Below, piece by piece: positions 1 to 9,654 of a stretch of DNA of 64,000 bases; within the stretch, counting starts at the first letter, position 1; every line of letters starts with the position of its first letter. Source of the stretch: Succinivibrio sp. (GTDB lineage Bacteria; Pseudomonadota; Gammaproteobacteria; Enterobacterales; Succinivibrionaceae). The notes beneath the pieces were generated by a model that was given only the letters and a program-made list of their open reading frames with translations, ran no database searches and was not told the origin of the DNA. A program made the position numbers and the translations under genes. The DNA is taken from positions 1 to 64,000 of the forward strand of contig JAILLS010000114.1 in NCBI GenBank assembly GCA_024693025.1, given 5' to 3'.

Positions 1-266
1 TTTAAGGTACGCTCAGGATCATCGTCTGGTAAATCTGAAAGATCCATATGTTTTTTGGAGGTCTTGACCATCTGAATCTGAGTCTGTGACGGCAGCTCAC
101 GTACATGTGCCTGCTGCTGCAGCGCCAGCTTGAAGTCAAGATCACGAGCTTTGTAACCTGGGGTATCGGCATTCGCCAGATTGCCTGCTAATACCTCGGA
201 TCTTTTGTTACGCACCAGCATGGTATGCTGATGGATGCCAAAAGCTTTATCAAAGGTGATACCCAT
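1..266 (-). CDS. flgB: Flagellar basal-body rod protein FlgB, N-terminal part (runs off window start)
   Basis: Reverse-strand translation MGITFDKAFGIHQHTMLVRNKRSEVLAGNLANADTPGYKARDLDFKLAL matches the FlgB N-terminus; RBS-like AGGGAG upstream of the ATG at 266. Confidence 0.9.
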   Translation of the reverse strand, partial: MGITFDKAFGIHQHTMLVRNKRSEVLAGNLANADTPGYKARDLDFKLALQQQAHVRELPSQTQIQMVKTSKKHMDLSDLPDDDPERTL

Positions 267-410
267 ATACACTCCCTGTCAAAAAACCAACTGATCTAAG
301 TTATATCTAAAGATATGCTTAAACTGTGCCAGTTTATAAAAAGAGGAGAGATAGGCGGCCGCTGCGGGCTCTAAGACAGTCTGACCTGCCAGAGCAGGTC
401 AGATTTTTAT

Positions 411-2021
411 TTAGAATTTGCTGGGTTTGAGACGATAGATGAGGCCCGGATTGCAGCGGATCATCTCATATTTATCCGTCACTCCCACCAGGGATTCCGA
501 GGAGCCCAAGATCAGATAGCCGCGCGGATTCAGACACATGGTCAGCTTGCGCAGAATGTCTGCTTTTACGTCATTGGAGAAGTAGATCAGCACGTTGCGG
601 CAGAAGATCACATCAAACTTACCCATCAGAGCATAGGAGCCTAACAGGTTCATCGGTCTGAACTCCACCATACTCTTGATGCGCAGATCCACCTTCATCT
701 GATTGGGCTTGCCCGTAGGCTTGAAGAACTTAGCCCGTCTTTCAGGAGACAGACCGCGGGAGAGCGCATGGGTGTCATACACGCCCTTCTTGCAGTGAGC
801 GAGCATTTCAGGCGACAGATCGGTACCCACAATCTTGGCTTTGTTCGGATCGATATGCACCATATGCGTCATGCTTTCCTGAATGACCATGGCAATAGAA
901 TAAGGTTCCTGACCTGAGGAGCAGGCGGCTGACCAGATGCGCACCTCATAGCCCTTACCCTTCATGGCAAGCTCAGGCAGAATCGTGTTCTGCAGCGCAA
1001 GATATGGATAGGTATCACGGAACCACAGGGTCTCATTGGTGGTCATCGCATCGACGACCTCTTCCTGACAGGCATTATTAGGACGATCTTCAAGAGCCAG
1101 ATTGATGAGATCATCCACCGTCTCCACCCGATACTTAGGCAGCAGGGTAGACAGACGGCTGTTCACCAGATAGCGCTTGGAGTTGCCGAGCACAATACCT
1201 ACCTTCTCCTCAATGAAGGCTGAGAACCGGCGATACTGTACATCCGACACATCCTTGCTCTGCTTACCGCCGGAACCTGAGGATCTGGTCGGTACCACAT
1301 CAGGATTGCGTGAAGTCGACTTGACCGCAGTGGTATTAGAGGTCAGTCCGGACACATGCGGCGCCGGACGCGGCGTAGTGTGGGTAAGACCGGCATGCGG
1401 CGTACTTAACGCGCCCGTGGCTGTCGGGGTGACAGGACGCGGCGGCACGTGAGGAGTTACACTCGGAGTCGTATGCAGCGGCGAGGTCGTGCCCACGGCT
1501 GGACGCGTGCTTAAACCTGAGCCTGCCTGCGTGCTGCCAGTCCTGAGCGGAGGAGTGGTATGGGCAAGCGGAGGCGTATGCGACAGCGGCGCTGTATGTG
1601 TTAAAGGTGTTGTATGCGTAAGCGGAGTACCCGAAGTACTCTTGTTCAGCACAGAACTGCGCTGCGTAAGACTGCCCGCACCAGCTGTAGTGTGCAGCGG
1701 AGCTGCTGTGGTTTTGGCGGCTCCTGAAGTAAAGCTTGAGGTATGCACAGGTGTATGCGCCGCAAGCGGAGGCTTGCGGGCAGCTAAGGTCGAGGCCGAT
1801 CCCTGTGCGGCAGAAGAGCTCGGCCTAAGTTTGGCCGTAGCACTTGAACTATTAAGAATCTGCGGGCTCTTCAGTCCACCGGTCAAAGGTCTGCTCGAAC
1901 TTAAGGGAGGCTTACTGCTGCTTAACGCAGGCGGGCTCTCTCTCTTGCTTTCGTACTCAGTCTCAGGTGCCTGATCCTGCTCCTGATCCTTTTTACCTTT
2001 TCCAAAAAAAGAAAATATCAT
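411..2021 (-). CDS. cheR: Chemotaxis protein methyltransferase CheR with a ~260-aa Ser/Thr/Pro-rich N-terminal extension
   Basis: C-terminal half has CheR motifs (TTNETLWFRD, IWSAACSSGQEPYSIAM, FDVIFCRNVLIYF, LGSSESL); N-terminus is low complexity. Listed ORF starts at a TTG at 2036; the internal ATG at 2021 has a GAGAAGA-like RBS and is preferred. Confidence 0.9.
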   Translation of the reverse strand: MIFSFFGKGKKDQEQDQAPETEYESKRESPPALSSSKPPLSSSRPLTGGLKSPQILNSSSATAKLRPSSSAAQGSASTLAARKPPLAAHTPVHTSSFTSGAAKTTAAPLHTTAGAGSLTQRSSVLNKSTSGTPLTHTTPLTHTAPLSHTPPLAHTTPPLRTGSTQAGSGLSTRPAVGTTSPLHTTPSVTPHVPPRPVTPTATGALSTPHAGLTHTTPRPAPHVSGLTSNTTAVKSTSRNPDVVPTRSSGSGGKQSKDVSDVQYRRFSAFIEEKVGIVLGNSKRYLVNSRLSTLLPKYRVETVDDLINLALEDRPNNACQEEVVDAMTTNETLWFRDTYPYLALQNTILPELAMKGKGYEVRIWSAACSSGQEPYSIAMVIQESMTHMVHIDPNKAKIVGTDLSPEMLAHCKKGVYDTHALSRGLSPERRAKFFKPTGKPNQMKVDLRIKSMVEFRPMNLLGSYALMGKFDVIFCRNVLIYFSNDVKADILRKLTMCLNPRGYLILGSSESLVGVTDKYEMIRCNPGLIYRLKPSKF

Positions 2022-2408
2022 ATTAAATCTTCTCAAAAGACCCTGTTTAAGGTCTGCTTGCTGCTCAGCCTTATTAGCTCAGAATGCTGTTTCACCCGTC
2101 TTAGGCCAAGTCTTATGCGCTGCCACAGTAGTAGAACGCCACAGTATAATCAGGTAGCTAATTTCTCTGGTGAGGCTTGATGCTCTAAGCTAGCCACTTC
2201 TGAGCTTAAGCTGTGTCCTACGCCGGTTTACTCCAAATTAGTTAATTTACGCTGTACCATTGTGTTTGCTCAGGACCCTGCCACCTTGAGGCCCGGTCCT
2301 TAAGAATTGTATAGTAAAATTATAGCCTTGTTTGCTTAATTTTTATAGGCTATATGAGTGCATTAAGATCACAAATGACGGAGATGCGCTCTCCGTCATA
2401 GTTCTGAA

Positions 2409-3401
2409 TTATTTCTTATCAGGCATCTTGCTCATGATGGCATCAGCACCCGAGACGCCGGAATTAACCACTTCCACCGCACGTCTGACGGCACGGGCCA
2501 ATTCATCAGGATTGAATTTTGGAATAAAGTCGTTGGCACCGACCTTACTGATCATGCCGAGGTTAAACACGCCGGACAGAGAAGTATGCAGAATCACATA
2601 GAGCTGCTTGAGCAGAGGATCCTGACGGATGGTGGCGCATAAGGTATAGCCGTCCATCTCTGGCATTTCCACGTCGGAGATCACGAGGCTGATTTCATCG
2701 GTAACATTACCCTTGCTCGAGAGCTCACGCAGATGCATTAAGGCTTCCTTACCATCATGGCACTGTACCACCTCAAGGCCCATGGTCTGAATCGTGTTGA
2801 CCACCTGACTTAAAGCCACCTTAGAGTCATCAGCCACCAGCACCTTCTTGAATTTGGTACCCTTGATCATCTCACCGATAGATTCGGCCACCTTGGTCTC
2901 TTCTTCTGACAGATCTGAGCGCAATGGCGAAATTTCATTGAGGATCTTTTCTACGTCCAGAATCTCCACCAGTTCATTGTCAATCTCAGTTACAGCTGTC
3001 ATGTAGTTGGAATGACCAGCACCCTTTGGAGGAGGCATGATCTTATCCCAGTTCATGTTCAGAATACGTTCTACTCCTGATACCAGGAAGGCATGTGTAG
3101 AACGGTTATACTCAGCAATAACCATAAAGGCCTTTTCAATATCCTGAGTAGGATGTCCGCCGATGGCATACGCAAGATCAATCACTGAAATGGTCTTGCC
3201 GCGGATATGAGCCACACCGACCACAAACTTCTGCAGCTTAGGCATAATAGTCAGATGAGGACAAGGCAGGACCTCACGCACCTTAAACACGTTGATACCA
3301 TACCGCTGTCTTAAACCTGACAATCTGAACAGCAGAAGTTCCATGCGGTTCTGACCGACAATTTCAGTCAACTCATTGACCGAATCCATTACACCTAACA
3401 T
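2409..3401 (-). CDS. cheV: Chemotaxis coupling protein CheV (CheW + receiver domain)
   Basis: N-terminal CheW-like domain (GINVFKVREVL, VAHIRGKTISVIDL) and C-terminal REC domain (KVLVADDSKVALSQ, VISDVEMPEMDGY). Confidence 0.93.
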   Translation of the reverse strand: MLGVMDSVNELTEIVGQNRMELLLFRLSGLRQRYGINVFKVREVLPCPHLTIMPKLQKFVVGVAHIRGKTISVIDLAYAIGGHPTQDIEKAFMVIAEYNRSTHAFLVSGVERILNMNWDKIMPPPKGAGHSNYMTAVTEIDNELVEILDVEKILNEISPLRSDLSEEETKVAESIGEMIKGTKFKKVLVADDSKVALSQVVNTIQTMGLEVVQCHDGKEALMHLRELSSKGNVTDEISLVISDVEMPEMDGYTLCATIRQDPLLKQLYVILHTSLSGVFNLGMISKVGANDFIPKFNPDELARAVRRAVEVVNSGVSGADAIMSKMPDKK

Positions 3402-3449
3402 CTTATTTCCCCTTATTTTTTACCGGGATATTATCATATCACCATTTTA

Positions 3450-3477
3450 ATTTCGGCAGACTGCACCCTAAAATTTA
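3450..3477 (-). promoter_or_regulatory. Candidate sigma-28 (FliA) promoter upstream of cheV
   Basis: Minus strand reads TAAATTTT-N12-GCCGAAAT, close to TAAAGTTT-N11-GCCGATAA; ~50 nt upstream of the cheV start. Confidence 0.5.
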
Positions 3478-3660
3478 GCGCTGCACCTACTGATAATGAT
3501 GGAGTCTAACTCTCTTTATACTATTTTTTGCTAGTAGAAGACTTTAATATACTTCGCAAAACTTGATTAAAGTCAGGTATTTTTCTTGCATATGAGACTT
3601 AAGTGCAAAAATGCAGTCAAAAATAGCTAAAATTAAACTGTTCAAGCAAGGAGATCTGCA

Positions 3661-4371
3661 GTGAAGAAAGTTTTTCTACTAGCTACCCTCATTTACCTAA
3701 CTCTGCCGCTAAGTTTAATGCCAAATGCCGCTGCATCTCAAGCAGAAGTTAATTTTCTCAGGCATGTGGCCGAGCAGTATATCATTGCGCAGTTTCCCAA
3801 AAGACCGGATGACGATCGCAAAATCGAAGTCAGGGCCTCCAAGCTTGACGGCTCACGCAATTACGGAGGACGCTGCGAGGGCTATCTGACCGCTGAGCTG
3901 CAGGGCGAAGAACTGAAAAACTCCAATATTGTCAAAATCTCCTGCACCAGGCCTAAGAACGGGTATACCCTGCTCGTGCCGGTCAGCGTCAAAATTCTGC
4001 GCCCGGCGCTGGTTGCCGTACAGAATATTCCGCACGGCACCATGATTACCGATGAGCTGCTCACGGAAACCTATCTGCCTGAGCATGAGCATCAGGCAGG
4101 ATCGGTCGGACTGCGCAGTCAGGTGGTGGGCAGCAAGGTCAAAAAGGATATCAAGGCAGGCGAGCAGATTAAGCTTAACAGCTTCTGCCTGGTCTGCAAG
4201 GGAGATCAGGTCAACCTTATCGCCGAGAAGGGCAATCTGAGCCTTAAGGCTGCAGGCTTTGCCCTCACGGACGGCAATTATGGAGATGCCATTCAGGTGC
4301 GTAATGCTAAATCCAAGAAAATCGTGCAGGCAGTGGTCAGATCCCCAACTGAGGTGCAGGTCGTATTTTAA
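3661..4371 (+). CDS. flgA: Flagellar basal body P-ring formation chaperone FlgA
   Basis: Signal peptide followed by an SAF-type region (NIPHGTMITDELLTETYLP, VGSKVKKDIKAGEQIKLN, GDAIQVRNAKSKKIVQAVV); next to cheV/cheR. Confidence 0.88.
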   Translation: MKKVFLLATLIYLTLPLSLMPNAAASQAEVNFLRHVAEQYIIAQFPKRPDDDRKIEVRASKLDGSRNYGGRCEGYLTAELQGEELKNSNIVKISCTRPKNGYTLLVPVSVKILRPALVAVQNIPHGTMITDELLTETYLPEHEHQAGSVGLRSQVVGSKVKKDIKAGEQIKLNSFCLVCKGDQVNLIAEKGNLSLKAAGFALTDGNYGDAIQVRNAKSKKIVQAVVRSPTEVQVVF

Positions 4372-4719
4372 TAAAAAAATCGACTTACTTTAAATTCAGT
4401 TCTGCCGGCCTGATTTTCTGGCCCAAAAGCAGGAATGCTCTCAATGAAGGTCTGCTTCTCTCTTAATAGACAGTATTTTCAAGACGATATTTTTTTGATA
4501 AACTTTTCTATACAGCTGCCGTTAATATAGATGAGAGTAAAATGTTTTACTCAGTTAAAAAAAATATTTAAATTAACTTGATTTTCTTAACCATTTTTAT
4601 TAAAAAAAATACTTAAGAAAAAATTTTAAATACCGTTAATAAATTAAACGCCGATGAAGTTTCACTAAAATAAGAAACTGAAGGTATCATGAGAGAAAAC
4701 AATTTCAGAGGGCAACAAT

Positions 4720-5067
4720 ATGGCAATCGATGCACTGCAAAATCAGCAACAGCAGCAGCTGCAACAGACAAGTATTGCCACTGCCTCAAACAAGGCGGCA
4801 AATACTAAAGCAGCAGCCACGCAGAACCAGTCAGCAAATGTGATGCAAGCAGCCACAGCAAGTAGAGCTGATTCCGTCTCATTTACTAACGTAGCAAAAA
4901 CTTTAGCTTCGGCAACGAACAAGGCTCGCAACTCTTCGGGTATTGATCAGGCGAAGGTTGATAAGATTAAAAACGCCATCAAGGATGGCTCCTATAAGAT
5001 TGATTATCAGTCTGTAGCAAACAAACTTGTCGAGTCAGAGAGTTCCTTAAATTCGCTGCTGGCATAA
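4720..5067 (+). CDS. flgM: Anti-sigma-28 factor FlgM
   Basis: MAIDALQNQ... ending KVDKIKNAIKDGSYKIDYQSVANKLVESESSL, typical FlgM C-terminus; downstream of flgA. Confidence 0.85.
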   Translation: MAIDALQNQQQQQLQQTSIATASNKAANTKAAATQNQSANVMQAATASRADSVSFTNVAKTLASATNKARNSSGIDQAKVDKIKNAIKDGSYKIDYQSVANKLVESESSLNSLLA

Positions 5068-5255
5068 CAGATTTAATCTAAAGCAGCAGGAGTCTTTAGA
5101 TAAATAGTGGGGCATGATGAAGATCATGCCTCATTTGCTGTTTCTGCAGACCAAACTCTAAAGCGTAATACCTCAATCAAGATCCACAAGCAATCCTCAA
5201 CCAGCCGTACGGCAAGTCGAAAACCGGTTAAAACTCATCTTAGGAACAGTCAGGA

Positions 5256-5331
5256 TGGTGCCCAGAGAGGGAATCGAACCCCCGACACGGGGATTTTCAA
5301 TCCCCTGCTCTACCTACTGAGCTATCTGGAC
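5256..5331 (-). tRNA. tRNA-Phe (GAA)
   Basis: Reverse strand GTCCAGATAGCTCAGTAGGTAGAGCAGGGGATTGAAAATCCCCGTGTCGGGGGTTCGATTCCCTCTCTGGGCACCA; cloverleaf stems pair; CCA encoded. Confidence 0.97.
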
Positions 5332-5343
5332 ATAGATGCGATC

Positions 5344-5430
5344 TGGTGCCGAAGGTGGGACTCGAACCCACACACTATCACTAGCGGCGGATTTTGAATC
5401 CGCTGCGTCTACCAATTCCGCCACTTCGGC
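5344..5430 (-). tRNA. tRNA-Leu (CAA)
   Basis: Reverse strand GCCGAAGTGGCGGAATTGGTAGACGCAGCGGATTCAAAATCCGCCGCTAGTGATAGTGTGTGGGTTCGAGTCCCACCTTCGGCACCA; long variable arm; CAA anticodon; CCA encoded. Confidence 0.97.
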
Positions 5431-5493
5431 AAGTGAATCGGCATTATAAAGGGCAAATCAATGCTTGTAAAGCACTAATTCAAAAAATTTTGT

Positions 5494-6561
5494 CTAAACC
5501 TTGCGCTTTAACAGGAAGACGGCCAGGATGCCGAAGATCACCGTCGCGCTGCTGGCTCCAAGCAGCGGAGGTATGCCATAGACTAAGGAGAACGGCACAA
5601 CAATCTGATTGAGCACATAATAGCCAAAGCCCAGCGAAATACCCGCCAGAATACGCGTGCCCATATGCATGGAGCGCAGCGGACCAAATACGGTGGAGAG
5701 TGCCAGCATCAGCATCACCACATCCGACAGCGGACTCATCAGCTTGTTGTAGAGCTGCAGCTTGTAGCGTGAGGCATCCTGCTTGTTGTCATTAAGATAA
5801 CTGATATAGTCGATAAGCCCCTTGATAGTCAGGACATTGGCCGGATTATTGCCTACCACATTGACGCGATCCGGATTCAGATTCAGCTTCCAGATCTGCT
5901 GCTTGTCAAATTCAACCTCCACCCCGTTCTTGCGATAATGCCTGACCGTCACATCCTCCATCCGCCAGTTGCGTCCCTGATAGGTGGCAGATTTGGCCCG
6001 GTACTCGCGGATGAGCTTATTATCCTCGACGTCATAGCGCACGATGTTATGCAGACTGCCATCTGAGAGCGCACTCTGGATCCCGATAAAGGAATTGCCT
6101 TCACGCAGCCAGATACCGGATTTGGACACGGTGATCTTGTTGCCGGAGGATACCTCAGTCAGGCGCGCTTCAGCACGGGTTTCCAGAGTAGGCACGATAA
6201 ACTCGCCGATAGCCATGATGATCAGAATAAAGGGAATGAGACTCTTAAGCGCAATCAGCGCAATATTGAGGCGGGACAGGCCTACTGACTGCATCACGAT
6301 AATCTCGGAGTTACGCGCCATCAGTCCGAGCGAGATCACGGCGCCTAGCAGCACCGAGACCGGGAAGAACATGACCATAAAGCCTGGCAGGAAATGGATG
6401 AGATAATAGAAGACAAACCAGAAATCCACGTCACCGCGTCCGATATAGCGGGTCTTGTCGATAAAGGTTATCAGCCCGGTCAACAGGGTCAGGCAGATAG
6501 AGAGGATCAGGACCATCACAATAAAATTTCTGCCGAGGTATCTGTCTAAAATGCCATACAT
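5494..6561 (-). CDS. lptG: LPS export ABC transporter permease LptG
   Basis: MYGILDRYLGRNF... NSEIIVMQSVGLSRL... LSDVVMLMLALSTVFGPLRS; LptG-type. ORF track start at 6579 is a GTG; internal ATG at 6561 gives the canonical N-terminus. Confidence 0.92.
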   Translation of the reverse strand: MYGILDRYLGRNFIVMVLILSICLTLLTGLITFIDKTRYIGRGDVDFWFVFYYLIHFLPGFMVMFFPVSVLLGAVISLGLMARNSEIIVMQSVGLSRLNIALIALKSLIPFILIIMAIGEFIVPTLETRAEARLTEVSSGNKITVSKSGIWLREGNSFIGIQSALSDGSLHNIVRYDVEDNKLIREYRAKSATYQGRNWRMEDVTVRHYRKNGVEVEFDKQQIWKLNLNPDRVNVVGNNPANVLTIKGLIDYISYLNDNKQDASRYKLQLYNKLMSPLSDVVMLMLALSTVFGPLRSMHMGTRILAGISLGFGYYVLNQIVVPFSLVYGIPPLLGASSATVIFGILAVFLLKRKV

Positions 6562-6604
6562 CGCTTCAGTTATCTCCACACCTAATATAGATACATTCTA
6601 ATGC

Positions 6605-6634
6605 AAAAAAAAGGTAGCAGGAAGTCCTACTACC
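6605..6634 (-). terminator. Intrinsic terminator after tctA
   Basis: Minus strand GGTAGTAGGACTTCCTGCTACC followed by a T tract. Confidence 0.7.
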
Positions 6635-6656
6635 TAGGTTACTGACCGAGAGGAGC

Positions 6657-8144
6657 TTATTTGAATAAAGCTTTGAGCGCAGGCTTGTACATTGGCGAGA
6701 GCAGACTGACAAAAGCCAGCACCAGAAATACGCAGCAGATCGGATTGGTCACGAAAATACTCAGAGAACCATCTGACATCAGCAGTGAACCGGTAAAATT
6801 CTGCTCGGCAAGTGAGCCTAAGATAATGCCGATGATCACCCCCGGCACGCCCATATCAAACTTATGCATGAAATACCCGACAAAGCCGGCTGCCAGCATG
6901 ACAAAGACATCCGGTACCGAATTATTGTAGGAATAGGTACCGATAATCGCCATCACCACAATGATCGGCAGCAGGAATTTAATCGGCACATTGGTAACCC
7001 TGGCAAACACCTTGATTAAGGAAAAGCCCATCGCACCCATCACGAGATTAGCAAACATCAGGGCAATGAAAATCATGTAGACGTCAAGAGCATTGTTCAC
7101 AAAGAGCAGCGGGCCAGGCTGAATACCATGCACCATCAGCGCCCCTAGAATAATGGCGGTAGCGCCGTCACCAGGAATACCCAGAGTGAGCACCGGAATA
7201 AAGGCGCCGCCCACAATGGAATTGTTGCCTGACTCAGAGGCGGCAATCCCGCGCGGATCGCCCTTGCCGAACTGGGATTTATCCTTGGCCCAGGTTTTGG
7301 CCTGGTTATAGCAGATCCAGGAGCTGATATCACCGCCGGTACCAGGCACGCAGCCGATGAAGGTACCGATCATGGAAGAACGCACCAGCGTAGGCAGGGT
7401 CAGCTTTAGATCGGCAAAGGACGGCAGCACGCTGTCGATCCTGATCTCATTGCGTCCCTGCTCCTTGCCGTAATTGTCTTCAACATTGATAAAGACCTGG
7501 GTTAACGCGAACATGCCTATCAGAATCGGCATAAAGGATACGCCGCCTGACAGATAGAGGGTGCCGAAGGTAAAACGCTCCATGCCGCTCATGGCATCAA
7601 GACCAATCGTGGCAATCCACAGACCTACCACACAGCCCATCACGCCCTTTAAAATAGAGCCGGGAGAGACTGAGGTAATCATACTGATGCCAAAGATCGC
7701 CAGCGCAAAGTACTCAGGCTTGGAGAACTGCAGCGCAACGCTGGCAAGCAGCGGGGCAAACAGGATCAGGCAGACGGTGGAGAAGACACCGCCAAAGGTT
7801 GAGGCGGTAGTCGAAACCGCGAGAGCTCTGCCCGGCTGCTTATTGTGGATAGCCATCGGATAGCCATCCATGGTGGTGGCAGCAGAGGCTGGTGTTCCAG
7901 GAGTACGCAGCAGAATAGCCGTTATCGAGCCGCCATAAATGGCGCCGCAGTAAAGTCCCAGGAGCATCACAATACCGCTGATGCCGCCTACAGAAAAGGT
8001 GACCGGGAAGAGCAGCGCAAGTCCCATATTGACTGACAGACCCGGCATGGCACCGATAAAGATACCCACCGCTGTGCCAATCACCAGAAAAAACAGATTC
8101 TGCAGGGTGCAGATTTGAGTAAAAGCATCTAATACGACTTCCAT
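6657..8144 (-). CDS. tctA: Tripartite tricarboxylate transporter, large permease TctA family
   Basis: GTAVGIFIGAMPGLSVNMGLALLFPVTF and GCVPGTGGDISSWICYNQAK motifs; multi-TM. Confidence 0.93.
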   Translation of the reverse strand: MEVVLDAFTQICTLQNLFFLVIGTAVGIFIGAMPGLSVNMGLALLFPVTFSVGGISGIVMLLGLYCGAIYGGSITAILLRTPGTPASAATTMDGYPMAIHNKQPGRALAVSTTASTFGGVFSTVCLILFAPLLASVALQFSKPEYFALAIFGISMITSVSPGSILKGVMGCVVGLWIATIGLDAMSGMERFTFGTLYLSGGVSFMPILIGMFALTQVFINVEDNYGKEQGRNEIRIDSVLPSFADLKLTLPTLVRSSMIGTFIGCVPGTGGDISSWICYNQAKTWAKDKSQFGKGDPRGIAASESGNNSIVGGAFIPVLTLGIPGDGATAIILGALMVHGIQPGPLLFVNNALDVYMIFIALMFANLVMGAMGFSLIKVFARVTNVPIKFLLPIIVVMAIIGTYSYNNSVPDVFVMLAAGFVGYFMHKFDMGVPGVIIGIILGSLAEQNFTGSLLMSDGSLSIFVTNPICCVFLVLAFVSLLSPMYKPALKALFK

Positions 8145-8150
8145 CTTCTT

Positions 8151-8621
8151 TTACTCCATGAAAATCGGCAGCGGCAGAGCAATATGCAGCAGCATGCCGA
8201 ACAGAATATAGATAAAGGCCAGAAACACCAGGGTGACCCCCAGGATCTGCTTGAAATTATCTGCCCCCAGACGGTACATGGCGCAGATTAAAAACAGTGC
8301 CGTAGCAAGATAAAAACCGGTAATAAAGATTAAAACGGCATAGAGGAGCACAATCCCCATCATCTGATAGGCGCTCAGATTCGCGGCTGTACTCAGTAAA
8401 ATCTCTTGAGCTGAATATTCAGCACTGTGCTTTAAGGTATCTAAAAGCAGCAGCACAGCGACTGCTAATAGAGAAACACCCAGAATAAAGGGCCAGAAGC
8501 CAGGTCCCGGCCCGTATTCAGTCATTGCAATTCCGTATCCATATGCGGTTGCCGCGATCGCGGAGCCTGTCACGGCGCTAAGTCCTACGACCAACAAGTT
8601 GCAGTTTTTCAAATTTGCCAT
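8151..8621 (-). CDS. tctB: Tripartite tricarboxylate transporter, small permease TctB family
   Basis: 156-aa four-TM protein (EYGPGPGFWPFILGVSLLAVAV) between tctC and tctA. Confidence 0.85.
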   Translation of the reverse strand: MANLKNCNLLVVGLSAVTGSAIAATAYGYGIAMTEYGPGPGFWPFILGVSLLAVAVLLLLDTLKHSAEYSAQEILLSTAANLSAYQMMGIVLLYAVLIFITGFYLATALFLICAMYRLGADNFKQILGVTLVFLAFIYILFGMLLHIALPLPIFME

Positions 8622-8663
8622 GTTCCCTCCTTAGTTGCGGCAACCTTGCTTATGGATAATCAG

Positions 8664-9638
8664 TTATTTGCCTTCTTTTGCGATCTTAGCTAAGAACTCT
8701 GCATACATAGCATCGTCCACTTCCATCATCTTGTTGGCATCCTCGCCGACGATGCTGGTAGGATCGATACCCTGCTTTAAGAAATAGTCCACAAACTCAG
8801 GAGTATTGGAGACTTTCTTGGCAGAAGCGCGCAGCACGTCCAGCACTTCCTTTGGAGTGCCCTTAGGAGCGACCAGGGTTGCCCAGGCGCGGATAGCAAT
8901 ATCAAAGCCTAATTCCTTGAAGGTTGGCACATCCGGGAACATCTTGGTTCTGGTATCAGCCATCACAGCTAAGATCTTGAGCTTGCCGGCTTCAATCTGG
9001 CTCTTGAAGGATGAAGGATCAGCCAGGCAGCCGTCGATGTGCTTGCCGGCAATAGCGGCAGCGATGTCAGCAGTCCCCTTTGGATAAGGAATGTGCTTGA
9101 CCTTGACATCAAACTTCTTCTCAAAGGCTAAGGTAGCGATGTGCCAGATAGCACCCACACCGGAGTTACCCATCATGACCTTGCCTGGATTATCCTTGAG
9201 GTATTTGACGAAGCTGTTGAGATCGTTGTATGGGGCATCAGCATGCACAATCAATGCGGCAGGAGCTGCAATTGGGGCGATGATGGACTCATAGTCTTTG
9301 TAGGACAGGTTGGTCTTGCCCTGATGAGGGAAAATGTCCAGCTCAACGGTGACCATACCTAAGGTATAGCCATCCGGCTTGGCATGAGCAACATCGGCCA
9401 TACCTACAATGCCGTTGCCATCAGGCTTGTTTACCGGAACAAACTTCACTTTACCGATATCCTGCTGCATCATGTTGATCACGCCGCGGCCGGTAATATC
9501 AGTACCACCACCTGGGTTCTTAGGAATAATCACGGTAATATCCTTGCTTGGATATGCATCAGCAGCTAAGGCAGCTGAAACAGTGCCCAAACTCAGGGAT
9601 ACAGCCATTGCGGCAACTAAGGCCTTGTATTTACGCAT
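8664..9638 (-). CDS. tctC: Tripartite tricarboxylate transporter substrate-binding protein TctC/Bug family
   Basis: Signal peptide; YPSKDITVIIPKNPGGGTDITGR, KPDGYTLGMV, FPDVPTFKELG motifs. Confidence 0.93.
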   Translation of the reverse strand: MRKYKALVAAMAVSLSLGTVSAALAADAYPSKDITVIIPKNPGGGTDITGRGVINMMQQDIGKVKFVPVNKPDGNGIVGMADVAHAKPDGYTLGMVTVELDIFPHQGKTNLSYKDYESIIAPIAAPAALIVHADAPYNDLNSFVKYLKDNPGKVMMGNSGVGAIWHIATLAFEKKFDVKVKHIPYPKGTADIAAAIAGKHIDGCLADPSSFKSQIEAGKLKILAVMADTRTKMFPDVPTFKELGFDIAIRAWATLVAPKGTPKEVLDVLRASAKKVSNTPEFVDYFLKQGIDPTSIVGEDANKMMEVDDAMYAEFLAKIAKEGK

Positions 9639-9654
9639 ATGCGACTCCTTAAGG

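Noticed and set aside
1580-1660. Short tandem-like repeats around 1.6 kb considered as CRISPR or VNTR
   Set aside because: They encode degenerate Thr/His/Pro repeats of the CheR extension; no constant repeat/spacer pattern.
1177-1974. Plus-strand ORFs 1177..1452 and 1489..1974 opposite cheR
   Set aside because: Antisense of the low-complexity CheR N-terminus; Val/Gly/Cys-rich composition is a reading-frame by-product.
4627-4657. Possible sigma-28 promoter before flgM (TAAA...GCCGATGA)
   Set aside because: -10-like GCCGATGA is good but the -35 spacing (~15+ nt) is wrong; not claimed.
5107-5397. ORF 5107..5397 (contains SQDGAQRGNRTPDTGIFNPLLYLLSYLD)
   Set aside because: Translates through both tRNA genes on the opposite strand; a known spurious-ORF pattern.
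5256-5430. tRNA-Phe/tRNA-Leu pair as an integration site for the 6.6-19.6 kb block
   Set aside because: No integrase, and the block is on the other side of lptG; I did not find a tRNA 3'-end repeat at the far edge.
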